Source: Paludibacter sp.
Lineage (GTDB): Bacteria; Bacteroidota; Bacteroidia; Bacteroidales; Paludibacteraceae
NCBI GenBank assembly: GCA_024710005.1
Contig: JANJVQ010000018.1
Span: 198,307-262,306, forward strand
Direction of reading: 5' to 3'
Length of the DNA stretch: 64,000 bases
Part shown: piece by piece, positions 46,440 to 55,598 of the stretch
Position numbering within the stretch: position 1 is the stretch's first letter
How the letters are laid out: every line of letters starts with the position of its first letter
Position numbers and translations under genes: made by a program
Notes under the pieces: generated by a model
The model's input: the letters and a program-made list of their open reading frames with translations, nothing else
Told to the model about the DNA's origin: nothing
The model's database searches: none

Positions 46440-48434
46440 ATGACCCATTACCGTCAACTTACCGAAAAAGAAATTGCTGCACTGACCGTTTACGGATGTA
46501 CTGCCGAAAACTGGAAAACTGTTACTGTAACTGAGCATTTCACCCCTGATTATATCGCCAATGTTCATTTCTCTGGTGAAATCAAACTGGGTTCTTTTAA
46601 TAAAACATTCGATCTTGCCGGAGGACTCAAAAAACACACCGGCATCTACAATTGTTGTTTGCATAACTGCACCATCGGAAACGACGTTTATATTGATAAG
46701 ATTCACAATTACATCGCCAATTACACAATTGGCAATGACACCTTCATCGACAACATCAATTTGCTGATTGTAGATGGAACAAGTTCTTTCGGCAATGGAG
46801 TCAGGGTTCCTGTGATGAACGAAGGCGGAGGACGTGAAATACCAATTTTTGATCATTTATCAGCTCCGTTGGCTTACATACAAGCCTTATACAGGCACAG
46901 AAAAGATGTGATTCAAAATATACAGAAACTGATAGATGAATATGCCAAATCACAACAATCAGATAAAGGTTTCATTGGAAATAATGTACGCATGATCAAT
47001 TGTGGTACCATCAAGAATGTTAGAATAGGGAATTACGCCGTCATTGAAGGAGCGTCTATCCTCGAAAACGGCACCATCAATAGCAATGAAGAAGCGCCTG
47101 TTATTGTTGGATCGGGCGTAAAATGTAAAGACTTTATTCTGAGTTCCGGAGTTGAAGTGACTGATTCTACTTTGATTTCACGTTGTTTTATCGGACAGGG
47201 CTGTATTCTTGCTAAACATTATTCTGCTTTAGATTCGCTGTTCTTCTCGAACTGTCAGGGCATGCACGGAGAAGCAACAGCTATTTTCGCAGGACCTTAC
47301 ACAGTTACTCACCATAAATCGACGCTGTTGATAGCTGGCATGTTTTCCTTCCTGAACGCGGGAAGTGGTTCGAACCAAAGTAACCACATGTATAAACTGG
47401 GTCCCATTCACCAGGGCATCTGTGAACGCGGATCTAAAACCACCAGTGATTCCTATTTACTCTGGCCGGCAAAAATTGGCGCATTTACACTGGTTATGGG
47501 TCGGCATTATAAACATTCAGATACCTCCGACTTACCTTTCTCGTACCTGATAGAAAATGCAACCGACAGCTTTTTGGTTCCGGGGGTTAACCTGCGAAGT
47601 GTGGGCACCATCCGTGATGCGCAGAAGTGGCCGAAGCGTGATAACCGCAAAGACAGTCACAAACTCGACCCTATTAATTTCAATTTACTGAGTCCATACA
47701 CCATTCAGAAAATGATGAAAGGGGTGGAAGTATTGAAAAAACTGCAACAAATATCAGGAGAAACAACTGATGTATATGTGTACCAAAATTGTAATATAAA
47801 AAACTCTTCCCTACGAAACGGACTCGAACTTTACGAAATTGCCATTACTAAATTCCTCGGCAACTCACTGATAAGCAGGTTAGGCGAAAAAAACTACAAC
47901 AGCATTGAGGAAGTAAGAGAGAGACTCAAACCAGATACTCCAAAAGGGCACGGTGAATGGATCGATCTGTCCGGTCTGATTGCCCCAAAAGGTAAAATTG
48001 ATGAATTGCTCAATGCAATTGAACAAAACAAATATAGTTTGGAAAAAATTCAATCGGAGTTCGAACGTATGCATGCGCAGTACTACAATTATGAATGGAC
48101 CTGGGCAAAAGATAAACTCGAACAATACTGGAACAAATCAATTGATGAGATTACTTATATCGATATTGTTGAGATGATAGAACACTGGAAAACATCGGTA
48201 GTTAAACTGGATCAGCTAATTTATATTGATGCAAAAAAAGAATTTGATTTGAACTCTAAGACCGGTTTCGGTGTTGATGGAGATGAGAACCAGAAACATC
48301 AGGATTTCGAATCAGTTCGGGGATGTTTTGAAAGTAATCCTTTCGTACTGGAGGTTCTGAATCACATCAAAGTCAAAACCGAACTTGGAAATCAGATGAT
48401 TGAACGTTTAAATTCGTTAAAGGAAAGTGAATAG
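46440..48434 (+). CDS. DUF4954 family protein, left-handed beta-helix
   Basis: 664-residue cytosolic protein (no signal peptide) which I recognise as DUF4954. The first two thirds read as left-handed parallel beta-helix coils like those of nucleotidyl- and acyltransferases: CTIGNDVYIDKIHNYIANYTIGNDTFIDNI, VRIGNYAVIEGASILENGTI, VTDSTLISRCFIGQGCIL. The middle has conserved blocks PYTVTHHKSTLLIAGMFSF and NQSNHMYKLGPIHQGICERGSKT. The last 200 residues are helical and charged. By resemblance it could bind or modify a nucleotide-sugar, but no activity is known to me. Probably cotranscribed with hflX. Its stop codon lies in a heptamer repeat. Confidence 0.85.
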   Translation: MTHYRQLTEKEIAALTVYGCTAENWKTVTVTEHFTPDYIANVHFSGEIKLGSFNKTFDLAGGLKKHTGIYNCCLHNCTIGNDVYIDKIHNYIANYTIGNDTFIDNINLLIVDGTSSFGNGVRVPVMNEGGGREIPIFDHLSAPLAYIQALYRHRKDVIQNIQKLIDEYAKSQQSDKGFIGNNVRMINCGTIKNVRIGNYAVIEGASILENGTINSNEEAPVIVGSGVKCKDFILSSGVEVTDSTLISRCFIGQGCILAKHYSALDSLFFSNCQGMHGEATAIFAGPYTVTHHKSTLLIAGMFSFLNAGSGSNQSNHMYKLGPIHQGICERGSKTTSDSYLLWPAKIGAFTLVMGRHYKHSDTSDLPFSYLIENATDSFLVPGVNLRSVGTIRDAQKWPKRDNRKDSHKLDPINFNLLSPYTIQKMMKGVEVLKKLQQISGETTDVYVYQNCNIKNSSLRNGLELYEIAITKFLGNSLISRLGEKNYNSIEEVRERLKPDTPKGHGEWIDLSGLIAPKGKIDELLNAIEQNKYSLEKIQSEFERMHAQYYNYEWTWAKDKLEQYWNKSIDEITYIDIVEMIEHWKTSVVKLDQLIYIDAKKEFDLNSKTGFGVDGDENQKHQDFESVRGCFESNPFVLEVLNHIKVKTELGNQMIERLNSLKESE

Positions 48435-48530
48435 TGATTAGTGGTTAGTGGTTAATTATATGTTTAAGGGTTCTCTATTCGTTTTCAGTTTTCAGTTTTC
48501 CGCTATTTACTATTCACTATTCGCTACTAT
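48427..48530. repeat. Two heptamer repeat runs
   Basis: GTGAATA, GTGATTA, GTGGTTA, GTGGTTA begin at 48427, inside the last codon of the DUF4954 gene. A second run of TTTTCAG, TTTTCCG, TATTTAC, TATTCAC, TATTCGC-like units ends near 48530. They fill the gap before the alcohol dehydrogenase gene. Confidence 0.7.
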
Positions 48531-48553
48531 AATAATCTTTAATACAAAGGGAT

Positions 48554-49720
48554 ATGAATAATTTCAATTTTTACAGTCCGACTTATTTTGTATTCGGAAA
48601 AGGTCGTGAGCAGGAGTCTGGAAAACTGGTAAAACAGTTTAAAGGTTCTAAAGTGCTAATCCACTACGGAAGTGGTTCGGTTGTGAAAAGCGGCTTACTC
48701 GACCGGGTAAAAAGCTCACTGAAAGATTCTGGTATTTATTTCACTGAACTGGGTGGAGTTATACCAAATCCACGTAGTGGACTCGTTTATCAGGGTATTG
48801 ACATCTGTAAAAAAGAAAACATCGATTTTATTTTAGCGGTAGGAGGTGGAAGTGCCATTGATTCGGCCAAAGCGATTGCAATTGGTGCACTTTACAATGG
48901 CGATTTCTGGGATTTCTATACAGGTAAACGCATTGAAAGGGCATTACCGGTCGCAACCATTCTCACCCTGACAGCTGCGGGAAGTGAAGGCTCAACCGGT
49001 TCGGTTATCACACACGAAAACGGCATGCTCAAGCGTTCAGCCAACAGTGATTTAATCCGTCCGGTATTTTCAATTCTGAATCCGGAACTTACCTGCACGT
49101 TACCACCCTATCAAACAGCAGCAGGTGCAGCTGATATGATTGCCCATGTAATGGAACGTTATTTCACCAACACGAAAGAAGTTGAAATCACCGACCGGGT
49201 TGGAGAAGCGGTGATGAAAACCATCATCAGCGAAACTCCGAAAGCATTGAAAAACCCGAATGACTACGAAGCTCGCGCCAACCTGATGTGGGCGGGAATG
49301 TTGGCACACAATGACATCTGCGGAGTCGGTCGGGAACAGGACTGGGCAACACACATGTTGGAACATGAACTATCGGGATTATATGATGTTACCCATGGAG
49401 CCGGTTTAGCGGTGATGTTCCCTGCCTGGATGAAGTATGTGATGCACCATGATGTAGCCCGCTTTGCTCAGTTTGCCGTACGGGTTTGGGACTGCGAAAT
49501 GGATTTTCAACATCCTGAAAAGACTGCATTACAAGGCATTGAACGTTACGAGCAGTTTATGCAGTCGATTGGTATGCCTGTGCGCTTTGCAGAACTGGGT
49601 GCCAAAGCAGAAGATATTCCGCAGCTTGTAAAAACACTGGGACTCGGGAACCGAACCCTGGGCAGCTTTATTAAGCTGACCGAAGAAGATGTAGCAAAAA
49701 TCTATGCACTGGCTGTTTGA
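48554..49720 (+). CDS. Iron-containing alcohol dehydrogenase (butanol-dehydrogenase-like)
   Basis: NAD(P)-dependent group III alcohol dehydrogenase acting on short-chain aldehydes or alcohols. NNFNFYSPTYFVFGKG is the typical opening; ILAVGGGSAIDSAKAIAIGA is the nucleotide-binding loop. The metal ligands fall in GAADMIAHVMERYF (Asp and His) and LSGLYDVTHGAGLAVMFPAWMKYV (His). The 388-residue length fits the BdhA/YqhD group. Substrate cannot be fixed; aldehyde detoxification with NADPH or fermentation are both possible. It is 32 nt upstream of aroA in the same direction. Confidence 0.93.
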   Translation: MNNFNFYSPTYFVFGKGREQESGKLVKQFKGSKVLIHYGSGSVVKSGLLDRVKSSLKDSGIYFTELGGVIPNPRSGLVYQGIDICKKENIDFILAVGGGSAIDSAKAIAIGALYNGDFWDFYTGKRIERALPVATILTLTAAGSEGSTGSVITHENGMLKRSANSDLIRPVFSILNPELTCTLPPYQTAAGAADMIAHVMERYFTNTKEVEITDRVGEAVMKTIISETPKALKNPNDYEARANLMWAGMLAHNDICGVGREQDWATHMLEHELSGLYDVTHGAGLAVMFPAWMKYVMHHDVARFAQFAVRVWDCEMDFQHPEKTALQGIERYEQFMQSIGMPVRFAELGAKAEDIPQLVKTLGLGNRTLGSFIKLTEEDVAKIYALAV

Positions 49721-49752
49721 TTTTCGCTTTAGAGAATAAAAATAATTGTAAC

Positions 49753-50970
49753 ATGACAATAAAATCCCTTCATTTTCATAAACAAAGAGTCGAAGCAGAG
49801 ATCACATTGCCCGCGTCGAAAAGCATCAGCAACCGGGCTTTAATTATTAATGCGCTGTCATACAGTCCGTACGAAATAGAAAATCTTTCGGACTGCGACG
49901 ATACCAACGTGATGATTAAAGCATTGGACTCAAATAATACGACTTTCGACATTGGTGCAGCCGGTACTGCTATGCGTTTTCTGACTGCATTTCTGTCAAA
50001 AACAGTTGGGGAATGGGTAATTACCGGCAGTAAAAGGATGAAGGAAAGACCCATCAAGTTACTGGTTGATGCGTTGAACAGTCTGGGTGCCAGGATAAAG
50101 TATCTGGAAAATGAGGGCTTTCCTCCCTTACGAATTTATGGAAGTGCCCTTACCGGTGGTGAAATCAGATTAAATGGCGGGGTGAGTAGTCAGTATATTT
50201 CAGCCTTGATGATGATAGCACCTTATATGCAAAAAGGACTGAAAATCATTCTCGAAGGAAATGTGATTTCAGTTCCATACATCCTCATGACCCTGAACAT
50301 GATGCGTGATTTTGGCGTGAAAGCCAGCTTTGAGAACAACATTATTGAAATCAAACCTCAATCTTATCAGCCGGTGAAATACAGGGTTGAATCGGACTGG
50401 TCAGCTGCTTCTTACTGGTACGAGATTTTAGCCATAGCGGGAGAAGGTCGAATTTTCCTGAAAGGTCTGTATCAACATAGCTACCAGGGCGACAGTAAAG
50501 TCGCTGAACTATTTGAACAATTGGGTATACATACGGAATATCAGCGTGACGGAGTTTTACTTAGCACTAATAATCGGGATTGTTCCTGTTTTGAATATGA
50601 CTTTGTGAATCAACCTGATTTGGCTCAGACCTTTGCAGTAACCTGCTGTTTGAAAAACATTCCTTTTCATTTCAGGGGTGTTCAAAGTCTGAAAATTAAA
50701 GAAACTAATCGCGTGGCTGCGCTCATTACGGAGTTAAAAAAATTTGGTTATGTGCTACATGAGCCTGCAGATGGGGAATTAGTCTGGGAAGGCCAGACAA
50801 TCCCGGTTCATGCATCTGAAACACCATCGATAAAAACTTACGACGACCACCGCATGGCCATGGCTTTTGCCCCGGCAGCTTTCATTCGCCCAATCGTGAT
50901 TGAAAATCCGGGAGTAGTAAGTAAGTCATATCCTGGCTTTTGGATGGATTTAGAAAAGATTCAGTTATAG
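49753..50970 (+). CDS. aroA: 3-phosphoshikimate 1-carboxyvinyltransferase (EPSP synthase)
   Basis: Sixth step of the shikimate pathway: condenses PEP with shikimate 3-phosphate. LPASKSISNRALIINAL is the N-terminal substrate-binding motif, and AGTAMRFLTAFLS is the second half of the active site. SSQYISALMMIAPYM, KIKETNRVAALITELKKFGY and YDDHRMAMAFAPAA follow in the right order. 405 residues, slightly shorter than the enterobacterial enzyme. The ATG before TIKSLHFHK is preferred to an upstream ATG that overlaps the alcohol dehydrogenase stop. It converges with ilvE over a large hairpin. Confidence 0.95.
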   Translation: MTIKSLHFHKQRVEAEITLPASKSISNRALIINALSYSPYEIENLSDCDDTNVMIKALDSNNTTFDIGAAGTAMRFLTAFLSKTVGEWVITGSKRMKERPIKLLVDALNSLGARIKYLENEGFPPLRIYGSALTGGEIRLNGGVSSQYISALMMIAPYMQKGLKIILEGNVISVPYILMTLNMMRDFGVKASFENNIIEIKPQSYQPVKYRVESDWSAASYWYEILAIAGEGRIFLKGLYQHSYQGDSKVAELFEQLGIHTEYQRDGVLLSTNNRDCSCFEYDFVNQPDLAQTFAVTCCLKNIPFHFRGVQSLKIKETNRVAALITELKKFGYVLHEPADGELVWEGQTIPVHASETPSIKTYDDHRMAMAFAPAAFIRPIVIENPGVVSKSYPGFWMDLEKIQL

Positions 50971-50984
50971 ATTAACTGACTTCC

Positions 50985-51072
50985 TCAAACATAAAGCTGA
51001 AATTCAAAATCCACAAACTCGCCTCTTCGAGGCTCAAACAGCGTGTCTTTTGAATTTCAGCTTTATGTTTGA
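50985..51072. terminator. Large nested hairpin between aroA and ilvE
   Basis: Perfect 25-bp arms (50985-51009 and 51048-51072) enclose 38 nt that contain a small GCCTC-TTC-GAGGC hairpin (51021-51033). The convergent position suggests a two-way terminator or mRNA-stabilising structure, although no long T tract follows. Confidence 0.7.
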
Positions 51073-51090
51073 TTGAAAAATGTGAAAAAA

Positions 51091-52110
51091 TTATTCCAAC
51101 ACGGTTACCCAATTATACAAGTCTTGTTCATCACCACACTGAATAGCTAATAGTTTGTGATACAACTTATCACAAACGGGACCTGGTTTACCATCTTTCG
51201 AGAAAACATAGCTTACCTTGGTATCATAATCATCAATTCGCTCAATCGGACTGATAACTGCTGCCGTGCCACAAGCGCCTGCTTCATCGAAAGTAGCCAG
51301 TTCTTCGACAGGAATTGCTCTTTGCTCAACTTTCATCCCCAACTCCTCAGCCAAAGTCATCAGACTCTTGTTGGTGATAGAAGGCAAAATTGAATTCGAA
51401 CGGGGTGTGACGTAGGTATTGTTTTTTATCCCAAAGAAATTGGCAGCACCGCATTCGTCTATATATTTCTTTTCCTTTGCATCTAAGTAAAAAATATTTG
51501 AATAACCCAGTTCATGTGCATGTTCCCCGGCAACCAGACTGGCTGCATAATTACCGCCAACCTTGTACTTACCGGTTCCCAACGGAGCAGAACGATCGTA
51601 CTGACGCATGATGACAAATGGTGTTGTGGCAAATCCACCTTTAAAATACGGACCGACAGGCGCGACAAACACGATGAAAAGATATTCTTTGGCGGGACGC
51701 ACACCCAGTTGCGGACTGATACCGAACAAAAAAGGACGAATATACAATGACGCTCCCGAACCGTATGGCGGGACAAAACGTTCGTTTAATTTCACAGCTT
51801 TAATTACGGCTTCACTGAATTTCTCGGTGGTAATGGGCTCCATCAATATACCTTTACAGGAATGTTGCATGCGTTTTGCGTTCTCATCTATCCTGAAAAT
51901 ACGGATTTTTCCATCTTTACCCCTGAAAGCTTTCAACCCTTCGAACACTTCCTGTCCGTAATGAATACAGGTTGCTGCCATGTGCAATTGCAGGTACTCA
52001 TCTTCATGCACCTCCAACTCACCCCAGTTACCTTCATCGAAAGTACAGCGTACATTAAAATCCGTTTTCATGTAACCAAAACCCAGGTTACTCCAGTCGA
52101 TCTGTTCCAT
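51091..52110 (-). CDS. ilvE: Branched-chain amino acid aminotransferase
   Basis: PLP fold-type IV enzyme exchanging amino groups between glutamate and the keto acids of valine, leucine and isoleucine. HYGQEVFEGLKAFRGKDGKIRIFRIDENAKRM is the family opening. YIRPFLFGISPQLGV and TGKYKVGGNYAASLVAGEHAHELG lead to the Schiff-base Lys. YIDECGAANFF and LPSITNKSLMTLA bind the cofactor phosphate. 339 residues, the length of the long bacterial and eukaryal-like BCAT group. A TACTTTTG -7 box lies 27 nt upstream of the ATG. Confidence 0.95.
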   Translation of the reverse strand: MEQIDWSNLGFGYMKTDFNVRCTFDEGNWGELEVHEDEYLQLHMAATCIHYGQEVFEGLKAFRGKDGKIRIFRIDENAKRMQHSCKGILMEPITTEKFSEAVIKAVKLNERFVPPYGSGASLYIRPFLFGISPQLGVRPAKEYLFIVFVAPVGPYFKGGFATTPFVIMRQYDRSAPLGTGKYKVGGNYAASLVAGEHAHELGYSNIFYLDAKEKKYIDECGAANFFGIKNNTYVTPRSNSILPSITNKSLMTLAEELGMKVEQRAIPVEELATFDEAGACGTAAVISPIERIDDYDTKVSYVFSKDGKPGPVCDKLYHKLLAIQCGDEQDLYNWVTVLE

Positions 52111-52136
52111 AATTATTTAATTAGCTCAATTAACAT

Positions 52137-52144
52137 ACAAAAGT
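52137..52144 (-). promoter_or_regulatory. ilvE promoter -7 box
   Basis: TACTTTTG on the minus strand matches TAnnTTTG. No clear -33 element at normal spacing. Confidence 0.5.
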
Positions 52145-52177
52145 ACTGATAATTCACCACTTTATCACCCTGTTAAT

Positions 52178-52828
52178 TTATTTTTTTAATGTAAAAACGG
52201 CTTCACTCCCCATATTCAACAGCAGATCCAATACACTCAAATTGGGCTGAAAGCCAAATTTCGGCGCAAAAACCTGATAATATGATTCATGATGCCCAAA
52301 AACAGCTTCCTTTTTGGGATGTATTGCAGTCCTTAAGTCATGCATATCTTCCGGCAATTCTTTTAGATAAACGTCCGTTAACCTGATTGCAGGTTGTACA
52401 TCAACCAACTCCAGCATTTTTTGTTGAATTTCAATATTGTAATCCCACAGAAAATTCCATTTTTTTTCATAAAACCCGATCAAATCATCCGCGTAATACT
52501 CAAAAAAGGGGCTGGAATTATATGCTGAAGCGATGGATCTCCAATGCTGTAACTGCCAGTTTCCATGATATGATATTCTTATATCCCGGATGCGTGTTTT
52601 ACCATTTTCGATCTTCTCAACCGGAATGGTGAGATCCATCAAACCATTGGCTGTTGCAATTACGCAACGGTTTCTGTACGACTGCTTTACGTAGCTCTCA
52701 TGCTGTTCGAGTAATACTTCATCCGCATTGACGAGTACCATGTAATACTCGAGCGGAGCGAGGTAGGCCGTACTCAAACAATACCTGCCTGAGATATTGG
52801 TATCCAAAACCGAGTTAGCGGCGGGCAT
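52178..52828 (-). CDS. WbqC family protein
   Basis: 217-residue WbqC-like protein. The family occurs in O-antigen clusters and widely in Bacteroidota; its activity is not settled. Features: LSTAYLAPLEYYMVLVNADEVLLEQHESYVKQSYRNRCVIATANGLMDLTIPV, with the conserved Lys/Arg block, then SYHGNWQLQHWRSIASAYNSSPFFEYYADDL. The chosen ATG (MPAANSVLD) lies 14 nt inside the end of lepB; an earlier ATG would overlap lepB by 71 nt. Third gene of dapB-lepB-wbqC. Confidence 0.85.
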   Translation of the reverse strand: MPAANSVLDTNISGRYCLSTAYLAPLEYYMVLVNADEVLLEQHESYVKQSYRNRCVIATANGLMDLTIPVEKIENGKTRIRDIRISYHGNWQLQHWRSIASAYNSSPFFEYYADDLIGFYEKKWNFLWDYNIEIQQKMLELVDVQPAIRLTDVYLKELPEDMHDLRTAIHPKKEAVFGHHESYYQVFAPKFGFQPNLSVLDLLLNMGSEAVFTLKK

Positions 52829-54281
52829 CTTTAAAGAAGCGGTTAAACCTGATTTTGCCGTTAAACCAACCTTTATCCTTGTCAAGAGACAACCAAACCG
52901 CTACCGGTCGTCCCACAACGTGATCCTCCGGCACAAAGCCCCAGTAACGGGAGTCTGCTGAATTGTGACGGTTATCACCCATCATCCAGTAGTAATCCAT
53001 TTTAAAGGTATAGTATGCTGTTTCTTCTCCATTGATGAAATACTTTCCGTCTTTTACTTCCAGGGTGTTTTTTTCATATACCCGGATGATGCGTTCGTAA
53101 ATCGGGAAATTATACGCATTCAACCGGAGCGTGGCCCCCTTCTTCGGAATATAAATGGGTCCCATGTTATCACGGTTCCAGTTCTTTCCTCCGCCGAGCG
53201 GGAATACATCTCCTCCAAGTTCGTAAGGTTCAACTGCAACCTTCACGACACCCGGATAACGCTTCATTTTTTCGAGCATCTCAGCTGTTAACGGGAAATG
53301 ATAAATTGGCATGGCCGGGTCCATCCCTAAAAACGATATCAGATGGTAATCATACTGAGCATTTAACATCAGGCGATCTTCTTTGCTGATACCCAGTTTG
53401 GTTTGCATATCTGCCGAAAGATAACGTCCGTCGGTCTGCACGTAATAATTATACTGAATGCCCGGATGAGCTTCCTGTGGTTCATTATTGACGAAGATCT
53501 GATTGTCACGAATTTCAAACCAATCGCCGGGTATCCCCACACATCGTTTCACGTAATTTTCGCGACGGTCAACCGGACGATAAACTATTTCGCCATACTC
53601 CTGTTTTTTTGACCTCACGATTGCTCTTCCGGCAGCCATCACGGCATCCACATCGGGCTCAACTCCGGGTTGTTGCATTTTCAGGCTGTTATATCCTTCA
53701 TAATAGCAACTGATGTAGTAGTCCGGGTTTTGTTTGTTTACCGGCACTGTATCACCCGTTGGAAAATTGAACACCACAATATCGTCCCTTTCAATGGAAT
53801 CGAAACCTTTTAATCTCTTATAATCCCACTGGGGATTTTCCAGAAATGATTTGGTATTGATAACCGGGAATGTATGCTGAACGAGCGGGAACGAGAGGGG
53901 TGTATTGGGTACACGGGGACCGTAACTCGCTTTGCTTACAAACAAAAAATCGCCCACCAGCAGACTCTTCTCCAAAGAAGAAGTTGGTATCTGGTAATTC
54001 TGGAATAAATAAGTATTGATGAAATATACGGCTACAAGGGCAAAAACGATGGCATCGACCCAACCCATCACCGCCAGAAAAGTTTTGTTTTTCGACTTCT
54101 TCCACCAGGTCCAGGGGATGAATCTGGTGATGAAAGCATCAAACACGACCGGCAGCAACAATAACCACCAGAAATTACCTACCCAGACGATAAAAAGGAT
54201 ATAGATAACACACCAGATGATAGCCTTGATCCATTGTTTAACAGGCTGAGAAAAACGTGTGTTTTGTTGCTCTTGAGTCAT
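52815..54281 (-). CDS. lepB: Signal peptidase I, long Bacteroidota form
   Basis: Inner-membrane Ser/Lys protease that removes signal peptides from exported proteins. Two or three TM helices lie at about residues 17-55 and 72-92. The catalytic region YQIPTSSLEKSLLVGDFLFV aligns with the family IPSGSMxPTL motif and places the nucleophile at about Ser102. ENYVKRCVGIPGDWFEI holds the general-base Lys, and MMGDNRHNSADSRYWGFVPE is the conserved C-terminal box. At 488 residues it is longer than proteobacterial LepB because of a large insertion between the Lys and the last box (about 250-420). Middle gene of dapB-lepB-wbqC. Confidence 0.94.
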   Translation of the reverse strand: MTQEQQNTRFSQPVKQWIKAIIWCVIYILFIVWVGNFWWLLLLPVVFDAFITRFIPWTWWKKSKNKTFLAVMGWVDAIVFALVAVYFINTYLFQNYQIPTSSLEKSLLVGDFLFVSKASYGPRVPNTPLSFPLVQHTFPVINTKSFLENPQWDYKRLKGFDSIERDDIVVFNFPTGDTVPVNKQNPDYYISCYYEGYNSLKMQQPGVEPDVDAVMAAGRAIVRSKKQEYGEIVYRPVDRRENYVKRCVGIPGDWFEIRDNQIFVNNEPQEAHPGIQYNYYVQTDGRYLSADMQTKLGISKEDRLMLNAQYDYHLISFLGMDPAMPIYHFPLTAEMLEKMKRYPGVVKVAVEPYELGGDVFPLGGGKNWNRDNMGPIYIPKKGATLRLNAYNFPIYERIIRVYEKNTLEVKDGKYFINGEETAYYTFKMDYYWMMGDNRHNSADSRYWGFVPEDHVVGRPVAVWLSLDKDKGWFNGKIRFNRFFKDARR

Positions 54282-54351
54282 GATGTTTATTTTTTCTATT
54301 CTAATTTTATTCTATTGATGATTTTTATTCGCATAATGTAAGACAAGTTCA

Positions 54352-55074
54352 TTACGCATCAAACTTCAGTAAATCCTGCATGGTATAAAACCCCTTTTTT
54401 CCGGCAGTAAATTCAGCAGCAATGACAGCTCCCAGTGCAAATCCTTCCCGGCTTTTCGCATCGTGGGTAATGGAAATCGAATCCACCTCCGAATCATACA
54501 CAATGGTGTGAATGCCTGGCACCTGCCCTTCCCTGATTGATTTAATGGCCATTGATTCCGGAGTCACCTCCACCTCCTTCGACCAGCTTGTTTTACGCTC
54601 CAGATTCTCCAGTATTCCTTCGGCTAATGTGATTGCCGTACCACTCGGGGCATCCAGCTTTTGCGTATGATGCACTTCTGTCATTTCCACATTGTATGCC
54701 GGAAACTTATTCATTAACTTCGCCAGGTACTTGTTTACAGCCATAAAAATGTTTACACCAATGCTGAAGTTGGAACTCCAGAAAAGTGTATAACCTTTGG
54801 TTGCTATTTCCTGCTTTATTTCAGGCAGGTGTTCCGTCCAGCCTGTCGTACCACAAACAACCGGCACACCGGCAGCAAAGGCACTACGAATATTTCTAAG
54901 GGCTACATGCGGCACAGTGAACTCGATGGCCACATCTGCACTTTCGAAAGCTTCCGATTGAAAATCAGCTATATTATCAACATCTATGATCGAAACAATT
55001 TCATGTCCCCGTTCTTTGGCTATACGTTCGATGATCTTACCCATCTTTCCATAACCAATCAATGCAATTTTCAT
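54352..55074 (-). CDS. dapB: 4-hydroxy-tetrahydrodipicolinate reductase
   Basis: NAD(P)H reductase of the lysine/diaminopimelate pathway. IALIGYGKMGKIIERIAKERGHEIVSIID is the Rossmann dinucleotide site (shorter than in E. coli). VVCGTTGWTEHL, SSNFSIGVNIFM and EVHHTQKLDAPSGTAITLAE contain the catalytic His-His and Lys. 240 residues, a typical short form. First gene of the unit with lepB 70 nt downstream. Confidence 0.96.
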   Translation of the reverse strand: MKIALIGYGKMGKIIERIAKERGHEIVSIIDVDNIADFQSEAFESADVAIEFTVPHVALRNIRSAFAAGVPVVCGTTGWTEHLPEIKQEIATKGYTLFWSSNFSIGVNIFMAVNKYLAKLMNKFPAYNVEMTEVHHTQKLDAPSGTAITLAEGILENLERKTSWSKEVEVTPESMAIKSIREGQVPGIHTIVYDSEVDSISITHDAKSREGFALGAVIAAEFTAGKKGFYTMQDLLKFDA

Positions 55075-55158
55075 ATAATTACTTAAAATATTTTTTAAAT
55101 TCTTGTTTGATGGTGGGCTTGCGTGGTTACTATATCGGGCGCAAGCATTGTGCCCCTA

Positions 55159-55193
55159 CTAACCACTATCAATTAACCACTGACCACTAATAC
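55159..55193. repeat. Heptamer repeat at the 3' end of the CoA-binding protein gene
   Basis: CTAACCA, CTATCAA, TTAACCA, CTGACCA, CTAATAC read without gaps. The TAG stop codon of the neighbouring gene (minus strand) lies in the last unit. Confidence 0.7.
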
Positions 55194-55546
55194 TGATTTG
55201 TTCCCAATAAAACGAGTGTACATGCTTCTTCGTATGCAATCCCGTTCTTTTTAAGTATTGTTTCGAATTCCGGATTTTCAGTTCCGGGATTGAAAATCAC
55301 CCGGTTGGGTTTCAGCGAAACAATATAATCATAATAACCCGGCTGATTTTTCGGACCTACATATAAAGTCACCGTATCCAGCTGTTCATATTGTTTCCTT
55401 TCCGTATCAATGGTTTGACCAAAGATTACATCCGGACGAAGACCGAGCAGTTCAATTTCATGACCATGGGCTAAAAGCCTTTCTGCAGCTTTGTAAGCAT
55501 ATCGCTCAGGATTGCTGCTTGCGCCGATAATCAATGTTCTTTTCAT
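55187..55546 (-). CDS. CoA-binding domain protein
   Basis: 119-residue single-domain protein with a CoA-binding Rossmann fold as in succinyl-CoA synthetase alpha and YccU-like proteins: LIIGASSNPERYAYKAAERLLAHGHEIELLGLRPD, VTLYVGPKNQPGYYDYIVSLKPNRVIFNPGTENPEFETILKKNGIAYEEACTLVLL (read in separate conserved blocks). Function unknown; family members are small stand-alone proteins. It follows aroB by 52 nt and may share its transcript. The stop codon falls in a heptamer repeat. Confidence 0.85.
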   Translation of the reverse strand: MKRTLIIGASSNPERYAYKAAERLLAHGHEIELLGLRPDVIFGQTIDTERKQYEQLDTVTLYVGPKNQPGYYDYIVSLKPNRVIFNPGTENPEFETILKKNGIAYEEACTLVLLGTNQY

Positions 55547-55598
55547 ATTTTTTATATTAGCCCCTATCCAAAAAAGCGGAATGGAGTTTTGTTTGTAT

